A stretch of 64,000 nucleotides of DNA from Dyella amyloliquefaciens (GTDB lineage Bacteria > Pseudomonadota > Gammaproteobacteria > Xanthomonadales > Rhodanobacteraceae): assembly GCF_004296575.1 (NCBI RefSeq), contig NZ_SAYT01000005.1, forward strand, positions 248,001-312,000. Reading direction: 5' to 3'. The translations under genes were made by a program, and so were the position numbers. The notes under the pieces were generated by a model. It was not told the DNA's origin. It made no database searches and saw only the letters and a list, made by a program, of their open reading frames with translations. Of this stretch, positions 48,041 to 56,301 are shown in pieces (position 1 is the stretch's first letter; every line of letters begins with the position of its first letter).

Positions 48041-51000
48041 CTATGAGGTCGCCTCATCAATGCGAGCCGCCATCTGCTCGTTGATCGCATCCTGCAACTG
48101 CTCGCCGCTCAGCGGCTTGCGCAGGAAACCATCCATGCCCGCCGCATGCGCACGCGTTTCCTCATCGCCACCGGATCGCGCGGTAATCGCCACGATCGGC
48201 ACGTGCTGGCCCGGCTCTTCGCGCTGGCGGATCAGGCGCGCGATCTGGAAGCCGTCGATGCCGGGCAGGTCCAGGTCCAGCAGGATGATGTCGCATGGCG
48301 CCTGCGCGAGTTCGGCCAGCGCGGCCAGGCCGTTGCCTACGTAGTGCACCACGTGGCCCGCGCGTTCCAGCAGGCCACGGATCACCGCTGCCACGATGGC
48401 GTCGTCCTCCACCAGCAACACTTCAAGTCCACGCCCTGTTGCGGTCTCTCCCGGTGCAGCCGTCGCGGGCGCCGGCTCCTGGGCAACAGCCAGCGGCAGG
48501 CGCACATGGAAGGTGCTGCCAAAGGCGACCTTGGACTCCAGCTCGATGCTGCCACCCATCATGGCGACCAGCTCGCGACAGATCGCCAGGCCCAGGCCGC
48601 TACCGGCGCGGCGCTGAGGACCGGTCACTTGTTCGAAGCGCTGGAATAGCCGCGCCTGGCTGGCCTCGGGGATGCCGGGACCGGTATCGATGATGCTGAA
48701 GCGCAGGCCATCGTCGGTGCGCCGCACGCGCAACGTGACGCCGCCGCGCTCGGTGAACTTCAGCGCGTTATTGGCAAGATTCAGCAGCACCTGCTTGATG
48801 CGCAGCGCATCGCCGACCATGCGATGCGGCAGGTCCGCCGGCATGTCGATCTCGAAGCGCAGCCCCTTCGCGCGTGCCTGCCCCAGCTCCAGTTGCGCGA
48901 CGTCCTCGACCAGCGTGCGTGGATCGAACGGTGCGTTCTCGAGCTCCAGCTTGCCGGCCTCGATGCGGGCCAGGTCCAGTGCGTCGTTCAGCAGCTTGAG
49001 CAGCATGCCGCCGGAACGCTGCATGGCCTCGGCGTACTCGCGCTGCGTGGCATTGAGCGGCGTACTCAGCAGCAACTCCGCCATGCCCATCACGCCCGTC
49101 ATCGGCGTGCGTATCTCATGACTCAGCGTGGCGAGGAACTGGGTCTTCGCCGCGCTCGCCTGCTCGGCCAGACGGCTGCGCTGTTCGGCCAGCTGGATCT
49201 GGTGACGCTGGGCCAGGCGACGACGCCACGCCTTGAGCGCACCCCACACCAGCAACAACACCAGCAGCACATAGCTGCACCATGCCCACCAGCGCAGCCA
49301 CGGCGGCGCCTGCACGTGAATCTTCAACGGCTGCGAAAGCTGCGACCACACGCCGTCGGCGCCGGCCGCCGTCACTTCGAGCGTGTAGTCGCCATGCCCG
49401 AGGCCGGCGAAATCGCGCTCACCGCGACCACCCATATCCACCCAGCCGGCATCGAGTCCGTGCAGGCGAAAGCGATAGCGGTTCGCCGCCGGATCCACGT
49501 ACGAGAACACGCGCGCTTCGATCACCAGGCCGCTGTCCCGCCAACCTAGCGAAAGTCCGCCGGAGGCCGGTAGTGACAGGTCCTGCACCACGCCGTGGCG
49601 ACGCACGACGATATGCGTGATCGACACCGGCGGCGGCGACACGTGCTCGTCGATGCGATTGGGATTGAAGGCCATCACGCCGCCAAGCGTCGGCGCATAG
49701 ATGGTGCCGTCCGCCATGCGGCCGAAGCCGCGCAGGAATTCACCGTTGCTCAGGCCGTCCTGTAAACCCAGTTCGTGGAAGCGCCCGGTGGCGGGATCGA
49801 ACCGCCACAAGCCGTCGCGACCGAAGATCCACACGCGGCGATGCTTGTCCACCGCAAGATCCACCACGTTGATGGACGGCCAGCCGTGCGCCGCATCCAC
49901 CTTCCGATCGAGCGCGAGGCCGTTCGCCGTGTTGTGGTACAGCTCGAGGCCGGTCGGGCGCGCCATCCACAGACCATCGTCGGTGAAATCGAAGGCATCC
50001 ACCGCCTGGCTGTTGTCCACGCCTGGCACCGGCTCGAAATGATCGTGGTTGCGGTCCAGGCGCAGCATGCCGCCGTCGCTGGCGTACCAGAACGCGGCAT
50101 CCTTCAACGTGAGCTGGCTTCCCCAGCGGGCCTTTTCCTGCGCGGGAAGGACAGCCACCGGCGTCACCTCCAGCGTGTCCTGGTCGATGCGGTACAGGCC
50201 TTCCCCGAACGTGCGCGCATACAGCTTGCCGTCCGGGCCCAGCTCCACCTCCAGCGGATGCTTCATGCCGCGTCCGCTGGCGGGCACCTGGTCCAGCTTG
50301 CCGTCGACATAACGGAACAACGCGCCCTGCACCGTCAGCCACAGGCGTCCCGGTCGATCCTCGGTCATGCCCAGCACGTCGCCACGCAGGCCCGACAGTA
50401 CGTGCTCGACCTTGCCCGTGGCAGGCGTCAGCTGATCCACGCGACCGTTGCGTTCGCCGACCCAGATCGAACCGTCGCTGCCGCGGGCCACCGACGAGGC
50501 CACCGAATCGCGCAGGCTGCTGTCGTCGTCAGGGATGTGGGTGAAGCGACTGACGCCATTCCAGCCCGGCGCGAGATAGCCCACGCCGCCATCGAACAAC
50601 GCGATCCACAGGCCACCCTCGTTGTCGGGGTGGATCTGCCACACCCAGGTACCCGGCAGATTGCCGTGCAATACCGGCGCGTCGGTGACAGGCTGGATGG
50701 GCGCACCCTTGCCGTTCTGCAGATACAGGCCGCGCTGGGTGCCGACCCACAATCGCCCGGCACGGTCACGCATGCTGCTGAGGATGTTGGTCTCGGGCAG
50801 CTCGCCACGCCCGATCTGTCGCGCCACGTCATCGGCGCCCACCACGAACAAGCCGTACGAGGAGGCGATGCGCACCTCGTCGCCCTCGCCTTCGATGCGC
50901 CACGCATCCAGCGGTTGCCCCGGCGTTGCAGGGTGGATCAGGTGAAAGTCGCCCGCTTCGTCGCGACGAAAAATGCCGTTGTCGCTGCCCACCCACAGCT

Positions 51001-51598
51001 GGCCGCGCCCGTCGACGAACAACGCACCCACGATGCCGAGTTCTTCGGGCCGCGTGCCGGTGACCACGATGTGGTCGAAGCCGCGACCATCCTGCCGCAT
51101 GCGGTCCAGGCCCGAGGCCGTTCCCACCCACAGTGAACCGTCATCGGTCTGCGCCAGGCTCCACGCCTTGTCGCTGGCCAGGCTGGCCGGGTCGGCAGGA
51201 TCGTGTCCCCAGTGGCGGAAGGTATTGGAGCGCTCGTCGTAACGGTTGAGCCCCGCCTCCAGTCCCGCCGCCCACAGGCGTCCACCTCGATCGAACATCA
51301 GCGAAGAGATGCCGTTGTTGAACAGCGACTGCGAATCGCCCACCACGTGGCGGAACACCTTGAAGCTCACACCGTCGTAGCTCGCGATGCCGCTCTTGGT
51401 GCCGAACCACATGACGCCATCGGGCGCCTGCACCACGGTGTACACGCTGCTGCTGGGCAGACCCTCGGCCGTGCCGTAGCGACGGAACTGCGGTGTCGGC
51501 AAAGCCATGGCCGCCTGCGCCACGACCGGCGTGGTGGTGGGCGTGGCAACGAGCGGGCCCGCGAACAGGAACGCGCTGAACAGCAAGGACGGCAGCAT
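48041..51598 (-). CDS. Hybrid sensor histidine kinase with Reg_prop/Y_Y_Y sensor and receiver
   Basis: A 1185-residue hybrid two-component protein. Signal sequence (1-28), periplasmic sensor made of about 14 Reg_prop blades forming beta-propellers (35-690; recurrent 'GxLWVGTxxGL' such as DGSLWVGTASGLDRM and AGRLWVGTQRGLYLQ), a Y_Y_Y domain (about 700-780, with YRFRLHGLDAGW), one membrane span (WCSYVLLVLLLVWGAL), HisKA with phospho-His in LATLSHEIRTPMTG, HATPase with NALKF, DTGPGIPE and GSGLGLAI, and a C-terminal receiver with phospho-Asp in IILLDLDLPGIDG and Lys in GFLRKPLS. Such proteins often sense glycans or small molecules. There is no DNA-binding output domain and no response regulator next door, so the partner is elsewhere. 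Divergent from yceI. Confidence 0.94.
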   Translation of the reverse strand: MLPSLLFSAFLFAGPLVATPTTTPVVAQAAMALPTPQFRRYGTAEGLPSSSVYTVVQAPDGVMWFGTKSGIASYDGVSFKVFRHVVGDSQSLFNNGISSLMFDRGGRLWAAGLEAGLNRYDERSNTFRHWGHDPADPASLASDKAWSLAQTDDGSLWVGTASGLDRMRQDGRGFDHIVVTGTRPEELGIVGALFVDGRGQLWVGSDNGIFRRDEAGDFHLIHPATPGQPLDAWRIEGEGDEVRIASSYGLFVVGADDVARQIGRGELPETNILSSMRDRAGRLWVGTQRGLYLQNGKGAPIQPVTDAPVLHGNLPGTWVWQIHPDNEGGLWIALFDGGVGYLAPGWNGVSRFTHIPDDDSSLRDSVASSVARGSDGSIWVGERNGRVDQLTPATGKVEHVLSGLRGDVLGMTEDRPGRLWLTVQGALFRYVDGKLDQVPASGRGMKHPLEVELGPDGKLYARTFGEGLYRIDQDTLEVTPVAVLPAQEKARWGSQLTLKDAAFWYASDGGMLRLDRNHDHFEPVPGVDNSQAVDAFDFTDDGLWMARPTGLELYHNTANGLALDRKVDAAHGWPSINVVDLAVDKHRRVWIFGRDGLWRFDPATGRFHELGLQDGLSNGEFLRGFGRMADGTIYAPTLGGVMAFNPNRIDEHVSPPPVSITHIVVRRHGVVQDLSLPASGGLSLGWRDSGLVIEARVFSYVDPAANRYRFRLHGLDAGWVDMGGRGERDFAGLGHGDYTLEVTAAGADGVWSQLSQPLKIHVQAPPWLRWWAWCSYVLLVLLLVWGALKAWRRRLAQRHQIQLAEQRSRLAEQASAAKTQFLATLSHEIRTPMTGVMGMAELLLSTPLNATQREYAEAMQRSGGMLLKLLNDALDLARIEAGKLELENAPFDPRTLVEDVAQLELGQARAKGLRFEIDMPADLPHRMVGDALRIKQVLLNLANNALKFTERGGVTLRVRRTDDGLRFSIIDTGPGIPEASQARLFQRFEQVTGPQRRAGSGLGLAICRELVAMMGGSIELESKVAFGSTFHVRLPLAVAQEPAPATAAPGETATGRGLEVLLVEDDAIVAAVIRGLLERAGHVVHYVGNGLAALAELAQAPCDIILLDLDLPGIDGFQIARLIRQREEPGQHVPIVAITARSGGDEETRAHAAGMDGFLRKPLSGEQLQDAINEQMAARIDEATS

Positions 51599-51775
51599 GA
51601 TCTCCCCCGAGAGGGATCGATCATGCCAGACCGACGATGTCAGAACGAGCTTGGGACAAACCCGAAAGCGCTGACGGATGCCCCATCAAGATCCCGTGAA
51701 GGCACCGCTCCGGAAACAATCCGTTCCGCGGCCGCCGCTGGCGCCTCCCCGGCGGATCATCCAGACTTCGGCCCC

Positions 51776-52396
51776 ATGCACATCTCCCGCCTGACAAGAC
51801 GGTTCGTGTTCGCCATCGCGTGCGCCTGGCTCCCGCTTGCAACGCTGCAGGCGGCGCCGGCCACTTACCGCTATGACACCACGCATAGCCAGGTCCTTTT
51901 CAGCGTCGACCACAACGGCTTCTCGCGCCCGTTCGGTCGCCTGCACATCGCCCGCGGCTGGCTGCGTTTCGACCCGGACGACTGGAGCCAGTCCGCCACC
52001 GAACTGGACATCGACCTGGACAGCCTGGACATGGGCGATGCGGCGTGGAACGCCGCCGTGAAGAAACCCGCCTTCCTTGACGTGGAGAAAGGCCGCTACG
52101 CGCATTTCGTGAGCACCTCGGTGGAACGCAAGGACGACACGCACGGCGTGTTGCACGGCGAGCTCACCTTGCGTGGCGTGACCCGGCCGGTGGAACTGGC
52201 ATTTACGACCAATCGCCGCGGTGGAACCATCTACGGCATGCATACCACGGCCGGTTTCTCCGCCACGACCATGCTCAACCGCGATGATTTCGGCATCACC
52301 TCCAATGCCAACTCGGTCGGCCACGGCGTCAGCGTCTGGCTGGAGCTGGAAGCCATCCAGGACGACAAGGCCCAATCCAACAAGGAATCTCCATGA
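51776..52396 (+). CDS. YceI family periplasmic protein, first copy
   Basis: A 206-residue secreted protein with a signal peptide (RRFVFAIACAWLPLATLQA, cleavage before APATYRYD) and a YceI lipocalin-like barrel: YRYDTTHSQVLFSVDHNGFSRPFGRL, AFLDVEKGRYAHFVST and GVTRPVELAFT. YceI proteins bind polyisoprenoids or amphiphiles. Its stop overlaps the cytochrome b561 start (ATGA). The longer frame reaching back to 51203 runs antisense through the kinase gene and is not used. Confidence 0.92.
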   Translation: MHISRLTRRFVFAIACAWLPLATLQAAPATYRYDTTHSQVLFSVDHNGFSRPFGRLHIARGWLRFDPDDWSQSATELDIDLDSLDMGDAAWNAAVKKPAFLDVEKGRYAHFVSTSVERKDDTHGVLHGELTLRGVTRPVELAFTTNRRGGTIYGMHTTAGFSATTMLNRDDFGITSNANSVGHGVSVWLELEAIQDDKAQSNKESP

Positions 52397-52971
52397 GCCT
52401 GCGCAGCGACGACCGCCGATGGGGTTCGGTCGCCAAGTTCTTCCACTGGACCACGGCCCTGCTGATCATCGGCAACGGCATCTTCGGCCTGATGATGGAT
52501 CTGGCCGGTTCGCCGATGCAGAAGATCAACTGGCTGGCGTTGCACAAGTCGATCGGACTCACCGTGCTCGCACTGCTGTTGCTGCGGCTGGTGTGGCGCC
52601 TCGGCGACCGCCGCCCCGCCGAAGATCCCGCGCCGCGCTGGCAGCAGCTCGCCGCGCATGGCGTGCACCTGCTTCTGTATCTGCTGATCGCCGCGATCCC
52701 GCTGAGCGGCTGGTGGTTCAACTCGGTCACCGGCAAGCCGCTGCAGTTCTTCAAGCTGTTCAACCTGCCGCCGCTCGGCGCCGCCAACCACGACCTGCGC
52801 CATCTCTCCCACAGCATCCACGAGAACCTGTTCTGGTTCCTGGTGCTGCTGCTGGTGCTGCACGTCGGCGGTGCGCTGAAGCATCACCTGATCGATCGCG
52901 ACAACACGTTGCTGCGCATGCTCCCCTTCCGTCGCCTGCGCAATGACTCCCCCTCCCCAGGAGAACGTTGA
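52393..52971 (+). CDS. Cytochrome b561
   Basis: A 192-residue inner-membrane di-heme cytochrome b561 (CybB/YceJ type) with four spans. Haem-ligand histidines are visible in KFFHWTTALLIIGNG, WLALHKSIGLTVLALLLLRL, LAAHGVHLLLYLLIAAIPLSGWW and LVLHVGGALKHHLIDRDNTL, all typical. It transfers electrons from ubiquinol, probably to a periplasmic partner. It overlaps yceI copies on both sides (ATGA at 52393, TGATG at 52969), so all three are translated as a unit. Confidence 0.94.
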   Translation: MSLRSDDRRWGSVAKFFHWTTALLIIGNGIFGLMMDLAGSPMQKINWLALHKSIGLTVLALLLLRLVWRLGDRRPAEDPAPRWQQLAAHGVHLLLYLLIAAIPLSGWWFNSVTGKPLQFFKLFNLPPLGAANHDLRHLSHSIHENLFWFLVLLLVLHVGGALKHHLIDRDNTLLRMLPFRRLRNDSPSPGER

Positions 52972-53528
52972 TGACTTCCCTCAAGCTCGCTGCCCCGCTT
53001 CTGCTCGCGCTTGCCCTGCCGAGCCTCGCCAGCGCCACTGACTACGCCGTGCAGCCGGCCGGCAGCAAGCTCGGCTTCGCCGGCACCTTCCAGGGCCAGG
53101 CGTTTGACGGCACGTTCGGCAAGTGGACGGCCAACATCAGCTACGACCCGGCCAAGGTCGCCACCTCGAAGTTCGAAGTGGACGTGGACCTCGCCAGCGT
53201 GAAGACCGGCGACAACGATCGCGACAGTGCGCTGCCCGGCGCCGACTTCTTCAACGTGGCGAAGTTTCCCAAGGCGCACTTCGTGACGACCGGCTTCCGT
53301 CAGAACGGCGCGGTAGTGGTGGCCGATGGCAACCTCACGCTGCGCGGCGTGAGCAAGCCGGTAAGTCTCAACGTGACGTTCAAGTCGCAGGGCGGCAACG
53401 CCACGCTCGACGTAACCGGCACGGTCAAGCGCCTGGACTATGGCGTCGGTGGCGGCGAATACGCCGATACCTCGGTGATCGGCGCGGACGTGAAGGTCAA
53501 CGCGCACCTGGTGCTCACCGCCAAATAA
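52971..53528 (+). CDS. YceI family periplasmic protein, second copy
   Basis: A 185-residue secreted YceI protein: signal peptide (LKLAAPLLLALALPSLASA), then DYAVQPAGSKLGFAGTFQGQAFDGTF, ADFFNVAKFPKAHFVTTGF and GVSKPVSLNVTF. Clearly a divergent paralogue of the first copy in the same operon. AGGAG precedes ATG 52971, whose A is the last base of the b561 stop. A terminator follows. Confidence 0.93.
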   Translation: MTSLKLAAPLLLALALPSLASATDYAVQPAGSKLGFAGTFQGQAFDGTFGKWTANISYDPAKVATSKFEVDVDLASVKTGDNDRDSALPGADFFNVAKFPKAHFVTTGFRQNGAVVVADGNLTLRGVSKPVSLNVTFKSQGGNATLDVTGTVKRLDYGVGGGEYADTSVIGADVKVNAHLVLTAK

Positions 53529-53532
53529 TCCG

Positions 53533-53559
53533 GTGCCCCCTCAGGGGCCACTCTTTTTT
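53533..53559 (+). terminator. Terminator of the yceI-b561-yceI operon
   Basis: GTGCCCC/GGGGCCAC stem with one bulge and a 4-base loop, followed by seven T. The REP doublet begins directly after the T-run. Confidence 0.8.
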
Positions 53560-53560
53560 T

Positions 53561-53641
53561 GTAGGAGCGCACCCAGTGCGCGAAAAGCCTACGGAGCGCA
53601 GATACCGAAACTCCGCGGTCGCGCACTGGGTGCACTCCTAC
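53561..53641. repeat. REP doublet
   Basis: GTAGGAGCGCACCCAGTGCG at 53561 and inverted copy (one change, CACTCC) ending at 53641. The spacer is the reverse complement of the 4615/39187 type (AAAAGCCTACGGAGCG), so this doublet is inserted in the other orientation. It supplies the TAG stop of the glutaredoxin-like gene. Confidence 0.9.
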
Positions 53642-53883
53642 AAAGTCTCCGTGTTCTCCAGGAACAGCCGCACCGCCGTTGCATCGAACGGCCAATCCAG
53701 CTCGCGCCCGTCCTGATTGTCGCGCAACACCGGCACGCGTACGCCATAGCGCTGTTCCAGCGCTTCTTCATCATCGACCCACACGCTGTCGAAATCGGGC
53801 GCGCGCGCCTCGGCCATCACGGCCAGCGCCTGGTCGCACAGGTGGCAGTAGTCCCGCTGGTAGAGCACATATCGCATCGGCAT
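53638..53883 (-). CDS. Glutaredoxin-like small redox protein
   Basis: An 81-residue thioredoxin-fold protein: RYVLYQRDYCHLCDQALAVM with active-site CHLC, DSVWVDDEEALEQRYGVRVPVLRD (cis-Pro in VPVL), and a short C-terminal helix. It matches the short glutaredoxin-family proteins that are often hypothetical in Xanthomonadales. The start is ATG 53883 or 53877. The TAG stop is formed by the REP repeat (TTG-TAG-GAG on the minus strand), so the last codons abut an inserted element. Confidence 0.82.
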   Translation of the reverse strand: MPMRYVLYQRDYCHLCDQALAVMAEARAPDFDSVWVDDEEALEQRYGVRVPVLRDNQDGRELDWPFDATAVRLFLENTETL

Positions 53884-53984
53884 AAGCGCCGGACGATAAC
53901 CCAGCGCCAAGGTTGCCTGCGAGCCCGGCCTCCTCCGTGTCAGCCCTGCGCGGCATCTCGCCGGCCCAGGAGACTGGCAAACTT

Positions 53985-54005
53985 AAATGATAATAACTAT
54001 CATTT
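53985..54005 (+). promoter_or_regulatory. Fur box-like operator
   Basis: A 21-bp near-palindrome, AAATGATAAT then AACTATCATTT, matching the Fur consensus logic (repeated GATAAT-like hexamers). It is 81 bp upstream of a siderophore receptor, exactly where iron repression would act, and stands out as AT-rich. Confidence 0.8.
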
Positions 54006-54086
54006 ACCAAATAGGGCCCAGCCATCGCCAATGCCCTCGGTGCGTCCGCGCCGAACTCCCTATACCAACAAAACAGGGCTACCCCG

Positions 54087-56255
54087 ATGCCATTCCACGC
54101 CTCGCTCACGCGACGCTATCCCTTGCACTGCCGCCTTGCCGTCGCCCTCGCCCTGGCGCTTGCCGCCCCCTTGTCCCATGCCGGCGATGCCCCCGACGCA
54201 GCCGACACCACCAAGGTGAAGAACCTGGAGGGCGTGCAGGCCACCGCCACCGTCACGGGCGATGGCGACTCCTACACCACTCACGCGACGGACAGCGCCA
54301 CCCGCCTTTCGCTTTCGATGCGCGAGACGCCGCAGTCGATGAGCGTGGTGACGCGCCAGCAGATGAACGACTTCGGTCTCAACAACATCAACGCCGTGCT
54401 GGACAACACCACCGGCGTCAACGTGGAGCGCGTGGAAACCGACCGCACCTACTACAGCGCACGCGGCTTCGACGTCACCAACTTCCTGACCGACGGTGTC
54501 GGCCTGCCGTTTGCGGACGGCAACCAGCAGGGCGATATCGACACTGCCGTGTACGAACGCGTCGAAGTGCTGCGTGGCGCCAACGGCCTGTTGTCGTTCA
54601 CCGGCAATCCGTCGGCCACCATCAATTTCGTGCGCAAGCGTCCCACCGCCGATTTCCAGGGCGATGTCGGCGTCACCGTGGGCAGCTGGGACAACCGCCG
54701 GCTGGACGTCGACCTGTCCGGTCCACTGAATGATTCGCGCACTGTGCGCGGTCGACTCATCGCCGCCGACCAGGACACCGACAGTTACCTGGACCGCTAC
54801 AACCTGCGCAAACAGGTGCTCTCCGGCATCGTCGATGCGGACCTCAGCAGCAGCACCCTGCTCACCGCAGGCGTCACCTACCAGAAGAACAAGACCCACG
54901 GCGGCATGTGGGGCGCGTTGCCGCTGTACAACACGGACGGCACGGCGACCGACTATGACCGCTCCACCAGCACGTCTGCCGACTGGTCGCACTGGAACAT
55001 CGCCGATACGCGAAGCTTCCTCGAACTCACCCAGGAGCTGGGCAACGACTGGCGTCTGAAGGCCTCGCTCAACTATCGGCGCGTCACCGAAGACAGCGAC
55101 CTGTTCTACGTCTACGGCACGCCGGATGCGCAGACCGGACTGGGACTGTTCTCCTATCCGTCTGCCTACAACAGCACCGAGAAGCAGTACGTGGCCGACC
55201 TGTATGCCACCGGTCCGTTCGAGCTCGCCGGTCGCCGCCATGAGCTCGTGCTCGGCGCGAACTGGGCGAAGGACGACGTGCACCAGCTGTCCGGCTACGG
55301 TGTGGGCATCGGCACACCGTTGCCGCCGCTCGACCAGTGGACCGGCGACTATCCGATGCCGTCCTTCGACGCGTACTACGGCAACGGCGACTTCCATATC
55401 AAGCGCAAGAGCCTCTACGCCACCGCGCGCTGGAGCCTCGCCGATCCGCTGACCCTGATCACCGGCGCCAGCCTCGTGCACGTCGAGGAGAGCGGCGTGA
55501 ACTACGGCACGCCCAGCAACTACAGCAAGACGGAAACGACGCCTTTCGTCGGCGCGGTCTACGACCTGTCGAAGAACTACTCGCTGTACGTCAGCTACGC
55601 CAAGCTGTTCAACCCGCAGACACAGACCGACGTCAACAACAGGGTACTCGATCCGGTGACCGGCGCGAATCTCGAGGCCGGCGTCAAGGGCGAGTGGTAC
55701 GACGGCCGCCTCAACGCGACGTTCGCCCTGTTCCGCACGCGCCAGGACGGTCTCGCCGAATACGCCGGACACAACCTGGCCACCAACCAGGATTACTACT
55801 CGGGCATCGATGCCACCGCGAAGGGTTTCGAGTTCGATGTGAGCGGCCAGCTCACCGATCATTGGCAGATGAGCGGTGGCTACACGCAGCTGGGCCTGCA
55901 CGATCCGGACGGCGCAAACGTGCGCACCTACGTGCCGCGCCGCACGTTCCGCCTGTCCACGGTCTATCGCGTGCCGGCACTGGAAGGCCTGCGCATCGGC
56001 GGCACGCTGCGCTGGCAGGACCGCATCTACCGCGACCAGCAGGACGTCGCGCTCGACGGCAGCGAGATCTACACGACCCAGGCGTCCTATGCGGTGCTAG
56101 GGCTGATGGCCGGTTACGACTTCAACCCGCACTGGAGCGCGACGTTCAACGTCGACAACGTCACCAATCGCAAGTACATCACCAGCCTGTACTGGTCGCA
56201 GGGCTTCTACTCGGCTCCGCGCAATTACATGGCGAACGTGCGCTACACGTTCTAA
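54087..56255 (+). CDS. TonB-dependent siderophore receptor
   Basis: A 722-residue outer-membrane receptor of the FpvA/FhuE-like type. Signal peptide (LAVALALALAAPLSHA), then a TonB box region followed by the plug (about 60-190; RETPQSMSVVTRQQMNDFGLNNINAVLDNTTGV and YERVEVLRGANGLLSFTGNPSATINFVRKRPT), and a 22-strand barrel ending in Phe (NYMANVRYTF). The residues 'GANGLL...GNPSATINFVRKRPT' are typical for receptors of ferric hydroxamate or pyoverdine-like siderophores. The specific siderophore is unknown and no biosynthesis genes are nearby. Probably Fur-repressed through the site at 53985. No signalling domain precedes the plug. Confidence 0.94.
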   Translation: MPFHASLTRRYPLHCRLAVALALALAAPLSHAGDAPDAADTTKVKNLEGVQATATVTGDGDSYTTHATDSATRLSLSMRETPQSMSVVTRQQMNDFGLNNINAVLDNTTGVNVERVETDRTYYSARGFDVTNFLTDGVGLPFADGNQQGDIDTAVYERVEVLRGANGLLSFTGNPSATINFVRKRPTADFQGDVGVTVGSWDNRRLDVDLSGPLNDSRTVRGRLIAADQDTDSYLDRYNLRKQVLSGIVDADLSSSTLLTAGVTYQKNKTHGGMWGALPLYNTDGTATDYDRSTSTSADWSHWNIADTRSFLELTQELGNDWRLKASLNYRRVTEDSDLFYVYGTPDAQTGLGLFSYPSAYNSTEKQYVADLYATGPFELAGRRHELVLGANWAKDDVHQLSGYGVGIGTPLPPLDQWTGDYPMPSFDAYYGNGDFHIKRKSLYATARWSLADPLTLITGASLVHVEESGVNYGTPSNYSKTETTPFVGAVYDLSKNYSLYVSYAKLFNPQTQTDVNNRVLDPVTGANLEAGVKGEWYDGRLNATFALFRTRQDGLAEYAGHNLATNQDYYSGIDATAKGFEFDVSGQLTDHWQMSGGYTQLGLHDPDGANVRTYVPRRTFRLSTVYRVPALEGLRIGGTLRWQDRIYRDQQDVALDGSEIYTTQASYAVLGLMAGYDFNPHWSATFNVDNVTNRKYITSLYWSQGFYSAPRNYMANVRYTF

Positions 56256-56266
56256 GGCGGGTACCG

Positions 56267-56295
56267 GTGGAGCGGAGATCGACCTTCCGCTCCAC
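56267..56295. other. Hairpin between convergent genes
   Basis: GTGGAGCGGA and TCCGCTCCAC form a perfect 10-bp stem with a 9-base loop between the stops of the siderophore receptor and the RpiR gene. No T-run; it may end transcription in either direction with help of other factors. Confidence 0.5.
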
Positions 56296-56301
56296 TCAGG
56301 C

